DNA from: Ktedonosporobacter rubrisoli
GTDB lineage: Bacteria > Chloroflexota > Ktedonobacteria > Ktedonobacterales > Ktedonobacteraceae
Length of the DNA: 64,000 nucleotides
Assembly (NCBI RefSeq): GCF_004208415.1
Contig: NZ_CP035758.1
Span: 620,001 to 684,000 of the forward strand
Direction of reading: 5' to 3'
The position numbers and the translations under genes are program-made. The notes beneath the pieces were generated by a model. The model saw only the letters and a program-made list of their open reading frames with translations. It was not told where the DNA came from and did not search any database. Below are positions 9,317 through 18,985 of the stretch, piece after piece. The first letter of the stretch is position 1, and each line of letters opens with the position of its first letter.

Positions 9317-9535
9317 ATGCCTTTACAATTCCAGGGAACAATAGAGTCATGGCAAATGCCTCGAACGGCAGTGACACCAACGGCGCTCAGCCCACAGCAA
9401 ATTCGAGATCCCTATCACCTGGATGCGGATCTTTCCTTGCTCGTGACGCAACCTGCCCTGGTCGCCGTGCTTCCTGTATCGAGGCACGATCGCTCCTCAT
9501 TCTATGCCCTATCGATTTTTCCAGCAACGCTCTAG
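9317..9535 (+). CDS. Possible 72-residue hypothetical protein
   Basis: Short open frame in an otherwise empty gap. The predicted peptide has a hydrophobic run (LLVTQPALVAVLPV) and ends SIFPATL. The only purine-rich stretch ahead (GAGGAG at about 9295-9300) is 16 bases from the ATG, farther than usual. I do not recognise a family; it could be a gene fragment or chance. Confidence 0.22.
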   Translation: MPLQFQGTIESWQMPRTAVTPTALSPQQIRDPYHLDADLSLLVTQPALVAVLPVSRHDRSSFYALSIFPATL

Positions 9536-9748
9536 CGGGGATCTGCTTGCACGTTAGAGTAGTAATCTTTCTAAAAGCTTGTCAGGTCGCCGCAAAAGTG
9601 TAAATACGATGTAAACATGTACACAGTAGAGTATGTTCGTGGAGAGAAAACTCTCTCTTCTCTACAAGAGGTACTGAATGGGCCTCGATTTAGATGACAA
9701 TGAGTAGATACGGTTGCAGAAAAACCTTAAACAAGAGCGGAGCATGAT

Positions 9749-10237
9749 ATGCAGCAAAATCCTTTCAATAAGCCAGAGCAGTTCAATGATATGGTGGAAA
9801 CACAACGCTACAAAAAGACCCAGGAGAAAGTACTACTTTGGGGGCTGATAGGGGGTTCGGTACTGGGGGCAGCACTAACAGCGCTCTTCCATACTCCTAT
9901 CCCTAATTTGGGCGGAGGTTTAGCTATCGGCCTTCTGGTAGCGGTTTTTATTATGTTAGGAATGAGTGCTCAGAGGTATGCGCAACGCTTTCCCACTCTC
10001 AGAAATGATGCTGCAGAAACCTTAGAGCGCAGAACCAAACCGGAGATAATATTGCTCTGGAGCCTGATAGGTGGCCTGGTGTTGAGTATACTGCTGGTTA
10101 TATTCACTCATGATCTGCTGTTAAGGATAGGAGTCAGCGTTTCAGCGTTTTGCTTGATAGCCCTGCTTGTGCTCATAGGCATGGCCATCCAGCAGCGCAT
10201 ACATGTACAGAGAAGCCGGGATATGCAGTGGCCATAG
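9749..10237 (+). CDS. Small membrane protein of two repeated two-helix units
   Basis: Hypothetical 162-residue membrane protein with four predicted helices arranged as an internal duplication. Unit 1 starts KKTQEKVLLWGLIGGSVLG and ends LGMSAQRYAQR. Unit 2 starts RRTKPEIILLWSLIGGLVL and ends IGMAIQQRIHVQR. Each unit has a charged lead-in, the LLWxLIGG helix, a short loop and a second helix ending in Gly-Met and a basic tail. A GCGGAG stretch precedes the ATG. No catalytic motif is visible and no function can be assigned. The duplication suggests an ancestral two-helix dimer that fused. Confidence 0.65.
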   Translation: MQQNPFNKPEQFNDMVETQRYKKTQEKVLLWGLIGGSVLGAALTALFHTPIPNLGGGLAIGLLVAVFIMLGMSAQRYAQRFPTLRNDAAETLERRTKPEIILLWSLIGGLVLSILLVIFTHDLLLRIGVSVSAFCLIALLVLIGMAIQQRIHVQRSRDMQWP

Positions 10238-10620
10238 TAGAGAGATGGCTTCCGTCAGCATGAAGAAACCCCTCTCCCCTGCACCATTCAATGTGCTCAA
10301 TGACTTGCTGGGCAATATCCCCGAGAAGGCTTGAGCCGAGTCGATACGCTGTGCATGTGGAACATGGGTAAAGATGGGGTCCCATAAGGCATTGTCTCAC
10401 CTCTGAAATGTTTCTGCGCAATAGTTGAGAAAGCGCACTTCTTCACGCTTTGTGGTGCGACAAGATCTAGCGTCAAGCCTGTGGTGCTCGATTCGCATGG
10501 CAAAGAACGCTGTAAGATAGGTACACTCATCGAATGTGATGCTGATCGCAGACAAGCGCTCAAACCACGCGAGCAGGCAGCCGGAGCAGTATCAGTCCGA
10601 GAGTCGCTTCTTATGCTTCC
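10238..10620. other. 383-bp gap without a convincing gene
   Basis: Open frames on the minus strand in this gap are broken and have no start or ribosome site. One minus-strand stretch around 10260-10440 looks weakly coding but is interrupted by a stop, so an eroded fragment is possible. Nothing else is recognisable. Confidence 0.3.
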
Positions 10621-11373
10621 TTACTGGGCGGTTGCCCCTCCATCAATGATCAAATTCTGCCCAAGCATGAAAGAGGCCTCATCTGAGCAGAGCCAGACCA
10701 CAGCATCGGCGATTTCCCGTGGTATACCCAGACGCCCGATAGGATTGGCAGCCTCAATGTGGGCACGTACATCTGCAGGAAGCTTCAGAAATGTCTCTGT
10801 GGTGATCCCGCTTGGACTTATGGCATTAATTCGAATATTGGCCTTTGCATACTCCAAAGCTGCCACCCGACTTAAACCTATGACACCTGCCTTTGTGGCA
10901 CTATAAACGGCAAGTCCTGATGCTCCAATAATGCCTCCCACAGATGCCATGTTCACAATCGCGCCACCACCGGTGGCGAGCATTGCAGGGATTTGATATT
11001 TGAGGCTGAGCCATATTCCTTTGAGGTTCACAGCTACCGTGTAGTCCCACTCTTCTTCGGACAGATCTACTAAAGAAGCGCTTGACGTTCCAACCTCGGC
11101 ATTATTGAATGCATAATCCAATCGCCCGTATTCTTTGACAGTTTTGTCCACCAGCGCAGCTATGTCTGACGCCTTAGTTACATCAGTTGGGACGAAAATA
11201 GCCTCTCCTCTTATCTCCTGGATTTGCCTGATCGTCTCAGTCATCTTTGCAATACGGCGGCTGGCTATTACTACTTGTGCACCGTGACGAGCAAATGCGA
11301 GGGCCGTTGCTTGCCCAATACCTGAACTTCCCCCAACAACAAGGGCAACTTTTCCGGCCATAGAAGCTAACAT
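10621..11373 (-). CDS. SDR-family oxidoreductase
   Basis: Classical short-chain dehydrogenase/reductase of about 250 residues, NAD(P)-dependent and cytoplasmic. It shows the Rossmann glycine motif VVGGSSGIGQATALAF, the acidic DVT segment, Ser-Tyr-Lys catalysis (MASVGG, then YSATKAG) and the C-terminal FMLGQNLIIDGG. The usual NNAG motif reads NNAE, a deviation in a structural position. The frame extends to 11466, but the ATG at 11373 (MLASMAGK) with GGAAAAG upstream fits the family N-terminus. The substrate is unknown. A 17-bp motif at 11488 and a hairpin at 11554 lie in its upstream region. Confidence 0.88.
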   Translation of the reverse strand: MLASMAGKVALVVGGSSGIGQATALAFARHGAQVVIASRRIAKMTETIRQIQEIRGEAIFVPTDVTKASDIAALVDKTVKEYGRLDYAFNNAEVGTSSASLVDLSEEEWDYTVAVNLKGIWLSLKYQIPAMLATGGGAIVNMASVGGIIGASGLAVYSATKAGVIGLSRVAALEYAKANIRINAISPSGITTETFLKLPADVRAHIEAANPIGRLGIPREIADAVVWLCSDEASFMLGQNLIIDGGATAQ

Positions 11374-11487
11374 AACGCTTTTCCATTCTTCTTGTGCATG
11401 CTTCCCAAAACAGGAGGTCGCCAGCTCTGGGAAAATGGTAGCCCTGCCCTCCTGCTCTGCGAGCATAGCAGATCAACGATTAGGAAA

Positions 11488-11504
11488 CATCACTCAGATG
11501 AGGG
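11488..11504 (-). promoter_or_regulatory. 17-bp motif upstream of the SDR gene, shared with 16056-16072
   Basis: CATCACTCAGATGAGGG on the plus strand differs at one base from the copy at 16056-16072. A half-matching palindrome, TTTCACCAGGTGAGGGA, follows at 11536-11552. Both full copies sit in the same orientation 110-210 bp upstream of a minus-strand gene. It may be an operator for one of the local regulators. Confidence 0.4.
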
Positions 11505-11553
11505 GTGTTCTGGCCACACCAGAAATTCCTTTTGTTTCACCAGGTGAGGGAGA

Positions 11554-11579
11554 GATGCCTCTTCTTTCTCAGAGGCATC
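11554..11579. repeat. 9-bp perfect hairpin upstream of the SDR gene
   Basis: GATGCCTCT and AGAGGCATC with an 8-base loop. It is flanked by no T-run on either strand. It lies between the SDR start and the end of the LuxR-type gene, so it could be a 5' leader element or a terminator-like hairpin. Confidence 0.3.
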
Positions 11580-11688
11580 AAAATGTGAAGCTTTGGGACA
11601 AGATGTTTAAAACAGTCGCAGAGAGAATGAGGACTAATCCTCTTGACAAAGAGTTCTGTGAAGCCGCTCAGGGCAGAAAACGAGGTGG

Positions 11689-14370
11689 TCAGAGAAGATT
11701 ATGCTCAAGGGCATAGCGGGTAATCCCACTGCGTGTAGAGATCCCAGTTTTGCTGTAAATAGAGCGGACGTGGGATTGTACGGTAAAAAGGGTAATGGTC
11801 AATTTGCGGGCAATCTGAGGCCTTGTCAGTCCTTGAGCTAGACAATGCAGCACCTCGACTTCGCGTGGAGTCAGGCCATCTGGATAAGCCCGGATACGTG
11901 TAGCAGGCGTAACCAAGGATAGCACGTTGAGAGAAGGAGCGGCTTTTTGTGCCAATGCTCTTCCACGATTCTGCCCCTCTTTCCAGGCTGCGACAAAGCT
12001 CTCTTCACCAAGAGTGTTTCGCACAAGAATGAGCTGTTGTGTGTAGCTAGCATGCTCGCGGGGTGGCAGGGGGATGCCAAAGTGCTCGCGTAAGGTATCC
12101 GCTTCACCCAAGAGTTGTGTGGCCTCTCTCTCTTTCCTTTGTGCTACTAGAATACGAGCCAGGCCTTCCAAGGAAGATGCGATCTGTGCACAGTCCTCAA
12201 TCTCTTGGAAGTAGGCTAGACTTTCCTGGTAGAGTGCCTGAGCATGGGCGTAATTTTTCTCGTCGATGGCTACCTTTGCCAACAGAGAATGGAGCACTGC
12301 TATGGTTCGCTGATCTCCACTCGCCTGCACCATTGTCAGGCTCTTCTCAAGGTATGTACTGGCGAGAGCCACATCACCCTGGCCCAGGACAGTTTGTCCC
12401 ATGAGAGCATAGCAATTGCTTATGAAGGTGGGATTCTCTAAGGCGTCCGAAAGCGCAAGGCCTTCTTCAAGGAGCGTCTGGATTCTTGCGGAATCCCCCT
12501 GAACTGCAAAGAGCGTCTCTGCCAGGCGGATGAGGATGCTAGCAGTGGCAAAAGCATTTCCGAGCTCTCGGCAAAGCATCAAGCTCTCTTCAAGCTGCCC
12601 GATTGCTTCCGGGTATTCTCCCTTGAGCGAATGAAGAAGACCTGATTCATAAAGAGATGAGGCGATAGCTATTTTGTAATTGCAGTTTCTCGTCAAGGTA
12701 AGCACTTGCTCCATCAATTGGCTTGCCTGAACGAGATGATTGCGGGTAATTTCTATCTTGCCCCAGCAGTAGAGCGCGGCAGCTTTGGGGATGGAGGTAT
12801 CTTCTGTACGGCACAGGCTCAGACTTTCTTGAGAGAACATGACCGTCTGCTCATAATCGTCCTGAAGCAGGGCCAGATATGCCCCTACCACAAGAGTTTT
12901 GAGGCGCAAGGATGCATCTACCTTTGCTCCTCCCTGGAGCGCTTGTCCGATGAACTGTCTCCCTTCGCTGATATAGCCGCGAATATACCAGAAGCTATGT
13001 AACGCATTACATAGACGCAAGGCCATCTCGCTGTATCGTTTCGCTTCTCCCTCTCTGCCAGCCTGCTCCAGCAACCATACAAGTGCAGCTCTTATGTTGT
13101 TGTAAGCCTCTGCAACCAATTCTAGCCAGCGAGGCTGAGGCGGAGTCAGCCACGGGACCTCCTCTTCTTCCACAAGAGAGAGAAAACAGGTTGCATGCGC
13201 GAGCCGGATCTTCTGGAGGTTGCCGCTCAGCTCCAACATCTCTAGCCCATACTCCCGCAACAGATCGAGCATAATGAGCTGTGTCGCCCCGTTCTCCTGC
13301 TCCTGGCGCTGTAATAAATGCATATCGAGCAGCGAGGTGACTCCATCAAGTACCTGCTCGGCACTGTATCCCATTACACTACCAATCTCCTCAATAGCAT
13401 CCAGCGAGCAACTGCCAGCAAAGACAGCAATATATTGGAAGAGTTGCTGCTCTTCTGCACTGAGCAAATCGTAGCTCCACTTGATCGTCTGCTGCCGTTC
13501 TGGAAGATCTGCATTTGCCTGTGTGAGGATCTGGAGAGAACGATTTAGCCGCAAGGAAAGCGCTTCAGGAGAGAGGATTTGTAGCCGGGAGGCTGCCAGT
13601 TCCAGTGCCAAAGGAATTCCTCCAACACGGACGCTTATCTCTGCCAGGGCCAGGGAGTTCTTTTCTGTGAGCATGAAGTTTGGTTTCACTCGCTGCACCT
13701 CTTTGACGAGAAGTTCTATTGAGGGGTATTGAAGGAGTTGCTCGTAAGGTGGCAACTGCTCAAGGTTGGGAAGTGGGAGTGGAGGCAAGACGACGAGGTG
13801 TTCACCGCTCAGTCGCAACTGTACACGGCTGGTAACGAGCGCTTTTATCTGGGGAGAGGCAACCAGCAGTTCAGAGAGCAAAGGCGCAACTGGCAGCAAC
13901 TGCTCAAAGTTATCAAGTACCAGCAGCAGCTGCTTGTATTGTAAGAAGGCTTTAAGTTGTTCGAGGAGAGGCTCTTTACTCATATTGCCCAGCTTGAAGC
14001 TGTGCGCGATGGTTGGGAGAACTAGGGATGGGTTACGGATGCTGGCGAGAGGGAGAAAATAAACGCCATCAGTAAAATCCTGTTGGAGGCGCATGGCTAC
14101 TTGCAGGGCAAGGCGCGTTTTACCCACTCCTCCTTGTCCTGTTAGGGTGAGAAGGCGCAGGCCAGGTTGTTGTAAAAGGGCGACCACAGCATCAATTTCC
14201 TGTGTACGCCCAATGAGTGGAGTCAGAGGTACTGGCAAGAGCTCTCCTTTGACTTCCTGTTGCGGCAGAGAGAGAGGAGCCAGTTCTCTCTCCTGCTCGC
14301 TAAAATGCGCTACCTCTTTCGAGGATAGCAAGCCTCTCTCTGTCCTGGTCTTGTTTATTCTTTGTCTCAT
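11689..14370 (-). CDS. LuxR-family STAND ATPase regulator with NB-ARC and TPR domains
   Basis: Large 893-residue signal-transducing transcription factor. The NB-ARC-type ATPase begins near residue 50 ([12 protein letters not shown]). Walker A is [12 protein letters not shown] at about 79-89, and Walker B is [12 protein letters not shown] with Asp at about 153. [13 protein letters not shown] marks the GxP motif. Residues 400-800 form helical TPR repeats, probably the ligand-sensing superstructure. The C-terminal 60 residues are a LuxR helix-turn-helix ([35 protein letters not shown]). Such proteins oligomerise on ligand and nucleotide binding and activate nearby genes; the SDR next door is a plausible target. 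All motifs look intact. Confidence 0.88.
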   Translation of the reverse strand: MRQRINKTRTERGLLSSKEVAHFSEQERELAPLSLPQQEVKGELLPVPLTPLIGRTQEIDAVVALLQQPGLRLLTLTGQGGVGKTRLALQVAMRLQQDFTDGVYFLPLASIRNPSLVLPTIAHSFKLGNMSKEPLLEQLKAFLQYKQLLLVLDNFEQLLPVAPLLSELLVASPQIKALVTSRVQLRLSGEHLVVLPPLPLPNLEQLPPYEQLLQYPSIELLVKEVQRVKPNFMLTEKNSLALAEISVRVGGIPLALELAASRLQILSPEALSLRLNRSLQILTQANADLPERQQTIKWSYDLLSAEEQQLFQYIAVFAGSCSLDAIEEIGSVMGYSAEQVLDGVTSLLDMHLLQRQEQENGATQLIMLDLLREYGLEMLELSGNLQKIRLAHATCFLSLVEEEEVPWLTPPQPRWLELVAEAYNNIRAALVWLLEQAGREGEAKRYSEMALRLCNALHSFWYIRGYISEGRQFIGQALQGGAKVDASLRLKTLVVGAYLALLQDDYEQTVMFSQESLSLCRTEDTSIPKAAALYCWGKIEITRNHLVQASQLMEQVLTLTRNCNYKIAIASSLYESGLLHSLKGEYPEAIGQLEESLMLCRELGNAFATASILIRLAETLFAVQGDSARIQTLLEEGLALSDALENPTFISNCYALMGQTVLGQGDVALASTYLEKSLTMVQASGDQRTIAVLHSLLAKVAIDEKNYAHAQALYQESLAYFQEIEDCAQIASSLEGLARILVAQRKEREATQLLGEADTLREHFGIPLPPREHASYTQQLILVRNTLGEESFVAAWKEGQNRGRALAQKAAPSLNVLSLVTPATRIRAYPDGLTPREVEVLHCLAQGLTRPQIARKLTITLFTVQSHVRSIYSKTGISTRSGITRYALEHNLL

Positions 14371-14586
14371 GCGGTCTTAGACCTGCGAGCAGCACATGCC
14401 CTCGTAGGAGAAACTCCTGAAGATGTGATCGTTGACTGCTTACATCTATCACTATAGCATCTTTCATAGGAATGGAAAATGACCCATTTCACTTTGAGTA
14501 GAACAACGCAACTTCGCCGCCCCATATATATTATAAATGGATGCGGCCTTCGTGAGGTATGTGCCTCCCATGAGAACAAGCTATTT

Positions 14587-14706
14587 TCAGCCTTGCAACT
14601 GTAAGCGCCAGGTAAACATAATTGCCAGCGGAATCACCAGCAGAAACCAGACCGTCCATAAACCCTCAGATAAATTAATGCGGTTGGTCTGAAGAGGAAG
14701 TTTTCC
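14587..14706 (-). pseudogene. Relic of a membrane-protein C-terminus
   Basis: A 39-codon frame after two tandem stops ends in a hydrophobic helix followed by a basic tail (WTVWFLLVIPLAIMFTW, then RLQLQG and stop). It has no start or ribosome site. It looks like the last helix of a lost transporter or permease. The rest of the 14371-15006 gap has only short broken frames. Confidence 0.35.
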
Positions 14707-15006
14707 TTACTATGTATTTCTCTTGACAATACTCAACAATACATCTCGCCTTGTCGCGTACCAAAATAGCGGGCATTAGAACTGAAGTAAATATACATAG
14801 TCTTTTCGACCATCAGCAAAGGCAAAGTAAGGGGAAAGAAGACATAGAGAGAAAACTGCAATGTATGGCACAACAGTCATTAGTGTATGGGGATGTTGGC
14901 AAATGAGCATACTAGTTTACTTAGCAATTTTTCCATCGTCGAAAAGTCTGAGCCGGGCATATTGCTTTCTTGTCCGCGGACCCACCAGGCGGTGGGTCCA
15001 CCTGAT

Positions 15007-15846
15007 CTACGCGTGGAGCACCAGGGAGAGGTTGTCTGCATACCCGTCGTTATAGGGGCCATTTTCATCAGGGTTCTGTGAATAGGGCTTAATCGTGAGA
15101 ATGATCTTCACCTTGCGTGTGCCTTGCGGGATGCTTCCGGAAGTGGTGCGCTTGAGAAGTTATGTCTGATGTGTTACCGATCCTATCGTGCGGTCCTGAT
15201 TGAGGACTGGTCCAACTTGAGCCGTAGCTATTTCTTGTCCGTTGGTATCCAGAAACAATGCCTGTACATCTGCAGCATTACTAAAATTACCAAAGCCACC
15301 CAGGTAAGCGAGCAGGGTATAGGTCACGTGCCCTTTATCTACAAGGGGGGTAACTTCGGTGAGATCTATAGTTTGTATGGCACTCGCGACGGCATTGGGA
15401 TTGTCTGCAATCCCTCCTGCAAAAAAATTCTCTCCTCGGTTCTCTGGCCCTGGATCACTGCTCTGGAGTGTACCGCTGATCGCATCATACTTGACAGGAG
15501 TAAACGTGCCAGTAGTTGTCCAGCCGGGAATGCTTTTGATCACCTCCTCTGGCCTCGTTGCTCCCGGTCCGGCTTCGGCATCTCCATTGAGAAGCAGATT
15601 GTGTTCCATGTACTTGGAGATCAGATTGGTTGATGTTGTCTCCGTTGTAGAAGTTGCAGGCACGATCGTCGCTGAAGGATTTGCAAGGACCGTCTCTGAA
15701 GCAGTTGTCGATGTTGCCTGGCTACTGGCTTGCAGTGCCGACCCATCTGTATTCGTCATCGAACTGCACGCTGTTAATAGGCTCAAACCGAGAATACTGA
15801 AAATGAGAAGAGAACGCTTCCAAAGAAAAGTCTGAAATGGATACAT
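15007..15846 (-). pseudogene. Secreted lipoprotein gene interrupted by an in-frame TAA
   Basis: Predicted lipoprotein: signal peptide with lipobox LLTAC at residues 23-27, a Ser/Thr/Ala-rich linker, then a jelly-roll-like domain starting NLLLNGDAEAGPG and containing IPGWTTTGTFTPVKYD and ENFFAGG. The frame stops at TAA (15160-15162) after residue 228. Translation continues in the same frame for another 50 codons with family-like sequence (LLKRTTSGSIPQGTRKVKII, later GPYNDGYADNLSLVL) to TAG at 15007. A single base change in one codon would restore the protein. It is therefore a fresh pseudogene, a read-through gene or a sequencing error. The first ORF alone would lack the last strands of the fold. 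The ATG at 15846 has only a weak ribosome site. Confidence 0.7.
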
Positions 15847-16055
15847 ATGACGGTATGTTGAACCGCTGCACTATTCTCGCCAGAGGTTCATCTCCTTTGC
15901 TTTTTTAGATCTATAGAACATTTTGTAGATTAGTTACTACATCATCAGAATTAAGCTATGAATAATTTAGCTCGCCTGGTGTCAATAGCAAGAAAATTCT
16001 TTAAAAGGACAAATTTTTCTTACAAGAGAGCATAACAGAGAAACCATCAGAGAAG

Positions 16056-16072
16056 CATCACTCAGGTGAGGG
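16056..16072 (-). promoter_or_regulatory. 17-bp motif upstream of the lipoprotein gene, shared with 11488-11504
   Basis: CATCACTCAGGTGAGGG on the plus strand contains the imperfect dyad TCAC-TCAG-GTGA. It lies 210 bp upstream of the lipoprotein start in the same relative orientation as the copy upstream of the SDR gene. The rest of the 15847-16429 gap (583 bp) holds no recognisable gene. Confidence 0.4.
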
Positions 16073-16429
16073 AAATTTTGGAAGTGATCTTCCCCTTTGA
16101 TAGGGTGGTTTACCCGCGCTTCTCGTGCACAGTATAGTTCGACTGTTCACACGATCAATGTATTAGGCTGAAGGTGATGCAATTTCACAGCGAGATACAT
16201 TGAACAATATATAGGAGATTCATTGTCACCTAACCCCCTATACGAGATTTTAATAATGTATACTTGTGTAGTAAGTTTTCATGTTTGTAGCTCGCATAAC
16301 GTAAGCGCAACGGCCGAAAGATGTTACGAAACAGACTCGGTACCCATGTTAATTAATGGGTGCTATCGTATGCGTGTCAGGGATAGAAAGCCAGACAAAT
16401 TGCAGTATAGATAAAGGAGACTTTTCTCT

Positions 16430-17134
16430 ATGGCTGAAGCAGCCCGTATTGCTATGTACGCGGATCTCTTTTGCCCCTACGCCTATATCAGCGCTTACCG
16501 CGTACGCAAGCTACGCAGTAGCGAGTATCCTAATAGCATCTGTATCGAACACAAAAGCCTCTCGCTCGAATATATCAACAAAGAACCTACTCCCCGACGC
16601 CTGCTCGCAAGTGAGATTCCGCTGTTGATGCTGGAGGAGCCAGATATTCCTTATCAACCCTGGTATCGCTCTGAGAGTGAATGGCCAGTAACCATGTGGC
16701 CAGCATTTGAAGCGGTTAAATGTGCTGAGCGCCAGAGCCTGGTCTTAGCCGATGAGTTGGACTGGGCAATTCGCAAAGCTTTCTTTGCCGAGAGCCGTTG
16801 TATTTCTCTACGCCACGTTTTATTTGAGCTAGCCGAAGAAACTGGCGTCGATATGGCCCGTTTCTCAGAAGATTTTGACCATGGAGCAGCCAGATACCAG
16901 GTTCTTCAGGAGACAAAGGATGGTTGGGAACATTTGCATGTAGCCGGAAGCCCAACCTTTGTTCTAGCTTCCGGCAAGCAATATAGCAATCTAAGCTTGC
17001 CAGAGATCGAAATCGACGAGAAGCAGCACTATCGCGTGCTTGCCGTAAAGCCGGCGCCTTGCAAAGGCGAACTTTGCCTGGATCTTTTGCGGCAGATGTT
17101 TCAAGAAGCCATACGCGCACCGAGAAATCAATAA
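16430..17134 (+). CDS. DsbA/FrnE-like thioredoxin-fold protein
   Basis: DsbA-family thioredoxin-fold protein of 234 residues, related to FrnE-like and 2-hydroxychromene-2-carboxylate isomerase-like proteins. The active-site position reads FCPYAYIS: the first Cys is kept, but the second of the CxxC pair is Ala. The family cis-proline loop (AGSPTFVLASG) is present. There is no signal peptide, so it is cytoplasmic. The single active-site Cys argues for a glutathione-linked isomerase or monothiol activity rather than disulfide formation. AAAGGAGA precedes the ATG. The next gene starts 10 bp downstream, so the two form an operon. Confidence 0.78.
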   Translation: MAEAARIAMYADLFCPYAYISAYRVRKLRSSEYPNSICIEHKSLSLEYINKEPTPRRLLASEIPLLMLEEPDIPYQPWYRSESEWPVTMWPAFEAVKCAERQSLVLADELDWAIRKAFFAESRCISLRHVLFELAEETGVDMARFSEDFDHGAARYQVLQETKDGWEHLHVAGSPTFVLASGKQYSNLSLPEIEIDEKQHYRVLAVKPAPCKGELCLDLLRQMFQEAIRAPRNQ

Positions 17135-17144
17135 GGAGCCCTGT

Positions 17145-17900
17145 ATGCCGTTACGTGTCCTCAGCTATAATATTCTGAACGGTGGAGAAGACCGCCTGCC
17201 ACATCTTGCCCACATTATTCGACAGCAACGGCCCAACGTTGTTGCTCTGATAGAGGCCAATAGCCGTCCTCACGCTGAAGCTCTGGCCAGCCAATTGAAG
17301 ATGCAACTGGTCTTCGGCGAAGCCAATGGAAAAGCTAATGTGGCCTTACTAAGCGAGCGACCTATCATTCATTACGCTAATCATCGCTTGCCGGATCTCG
17401 CTAAAACGCTACTGGAAATTACTATCCATTGGGAAGGGGCTCCGCTCACAATTTTTGCAACCCATCTTAAAGCTGGCCAGACGAAGAAATCTGAGCAGAA
17501 ACGCAGTATCGAAATACAAGTTATTCTGGCCCTTATGCAACAGTTGGGAGGTCGCCCCCATCTGCTGATGGGCGATTTAAATACTGTTTCTCCGGAGGAC
17601 CCTATAGATCTTCCCGAATATCTGGCCACTCTTCGTGAGCGCGGCGAGAGCTCGCCCGACCCCCAATTCCCACGCCAGGTTACGCCCCTGCTCCTACAGG
17701 CCGGCTATACCGATTGCTATCGTAGCCAACATCACATTGCCCCAGGCTACACTACTCACACAATGCACCCGGCGTTGCGCATCGATTATATCTTTGCAAC
17801 GTCCTCTCTGGCCCGGCGCCTCGCTGCCTGCGATATTGTGACCGGGGTGGAAACCTGCACGGCTTCCGATCATTTTCCTATCTGGGCCGAATTCAGATAA
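17145..17900 (+). CDS. Endonuclease/exonuclease/phosphatase family protein
   Basis: EEP-superfamily metal-dependent phosphoesterase, 251 residues, no signal peptide. Motifs are RVLSYNILNGG at the N-terminus, an acidic metal ligand in VVALIEANS, THLKAG, the catalytic MGDLNTVSPEDP and the C-terminal SDHFPIWAEF. Substrates in the family range from DNA and RNA ends to phosphoinositides and sphingomyelin; the small size and the lack of extra domains favour a nucleic-acid or small phosphodiester substrate. It is the second gene of the pair with the DsbA-like protein, and its stop overlaps the converging nucleotidyltransferase gene by 8 bp. Confidence 0.85.
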   Translation: MPLRVLSYNILNGGEDRLPHLAHIIRQQRPNVVALIEANSRPHAEALASQLKMQLVFGEANGKANVALLSERPIIHYANHRLPDLAKTLLEITIHWEGAPLTIFATHLKAGQTKKSEQKRSIEIQVILALMQQLGGRPHLLMGDLNTVSPEDPIDLPEYLATLRERGESSPDPQFPRQVTPLLLQAGYTDCYRSQHHIAPGYTTHTMHPALRIDYIFATSSLARRLAACDIVTGVETCTASDHFPIWAEFR

Positions 17901-18774
17901 GATGCGCGCCCTGCTCGTGCTTAAAGTCCTGCCAGTCCTTGAGCACAACCGCTTCCAGGGCTGTCGGATAGGATACTCCGTAGGTCTGGGTCAGTTGACG
18001 GCCCACGCGAGAAACGGTAGCCCGCTGCTGCTCTATCACCTGATATACTTCTTGCCGATCCCGCATAGGAGCTCCCAGCAGAGCTTGCGCTTGCTCAGTA
18101 TCGAGCGTCTGCACAGTTCTGATGATATCCGTCAATGAGTGAATGGTCTGTCTATGCATATCGCCATAATCTCGACCCTTTGCCGCTATATACATGAGGC
18201 GCAGCAAGATCGCGCGCTCACCCTGGATTCCTTGCAGAGCTAGCAGATCAAGACCACGATAGAGCACTTTGCGATGCTTATGCGTGCTAATCCAGAAGCT
18301 TATCAGCAATTGTTGTAGCGTCTCCTGGCTTACCGGGAGCTCTTCTGACCGCTCCTCCGACCTCATATCCGCCAGCCGGCTGGCCAGGGCCGCATCACGA
18401 CAGCCAAGAATCAAGCGCACTTCTGCAGTTAGCGCATGCTCTGCACTCTGCACAAAGAAATCGACAATCTCACCATTCGCCAGCACCAGATGATGAAGCA
18501 GAGCTGCATTGCCAAATACCATGCATTGCTGCCCAAGCACTGGCGCATGGGCAAAGAAGCTTGCAAAATCAGGTGTTTTCCAAGCTGCAAACTGTTCTGG
18601 GCTCACAGCCACCCGAAAATCTATATCGCTGTACTTGTCTCCAGTTCCGCACGCCAGACTACCGCCCAGCCAGAGGGCAAGCACATCGGACCTCTGCCAG
18701 AGTCGCAAAGCCAATGCGTTGATGGTAGCACGCTGGGGTACATTCGGAATGGCCTGCGAATTCAGATCCTGCAT
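17893..18774 (-). CDS. Nucleotidyltransferase-domain protein
   Basis: Protein of about 293 residues with a pol-beta-like nucleotidyltransferase domain. The signature GGSLACGTGDKYSDIDFRV provides the GS and DxD catalytic residues; a third acidic residue is likely in EIVDFFVQ. The C-terminal half is helical, as in aminoglycoside nucleotidyltransferases and related DUF4111-like proteins. The frame extends to 18807, but the ATG at 18774 has GGAG ten bases ahead and fits better. The substrate is unknown; nucleotidylation of a small molecule (possibly an antibiotic) is one option. Its 3' end overlaps the EEP gene tail to tail. Confidence 0.75.
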   Translation of the reverse strand: MQDLNSQAIPNVPQRATINALALRLWQRSDVLALWLGGSLACGTGDKYSDIDFRVAVSPEQFAAWKTPDFASFFAHAPVLGQQCMVFGNAALLHHLVLANGEIVDFFVQSAEHALTAEVRLILGCRDAALASRLADMRSEERSEELPVSQETLQQLLISFWISTHKHRKVLYRGLDLLALQGIQGERAILLRLMYIAAKGRDYGDMHRQTIHSLTDIIRTVQTLDTEQAQALLGAPMRDRQEVYQVIEQQRATVSRVGRQLTQTYGVSYPTALEAVVLKDWQDFKHEQGAHLI

Positions 18775-18985
18775 ACTTACATAGCTCCTTCTCTTCTTCA
18801 TAAACACTTCTTTAAATTAAAGAGCAAAATGACCGCTCTGTCAATGAATTCATGATCAATTTCGCGAAGATTTTCAATAAGAGAGTATCTTAAAAGAAGA
18901 GGGAGAGAAACACGAAACAGGCTTCAATAGCAGCTTTGAGCTGACTCACCCTTATTAGTATAAGAGAAAGGTTTAGCACATACAT

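Noticed and set aside
9256..9603. 115-codon plus-strand frame
   Set aside because: It begins inside an inverted repeat, has no ribosome site and competes with the 72-codon frame in another phase.
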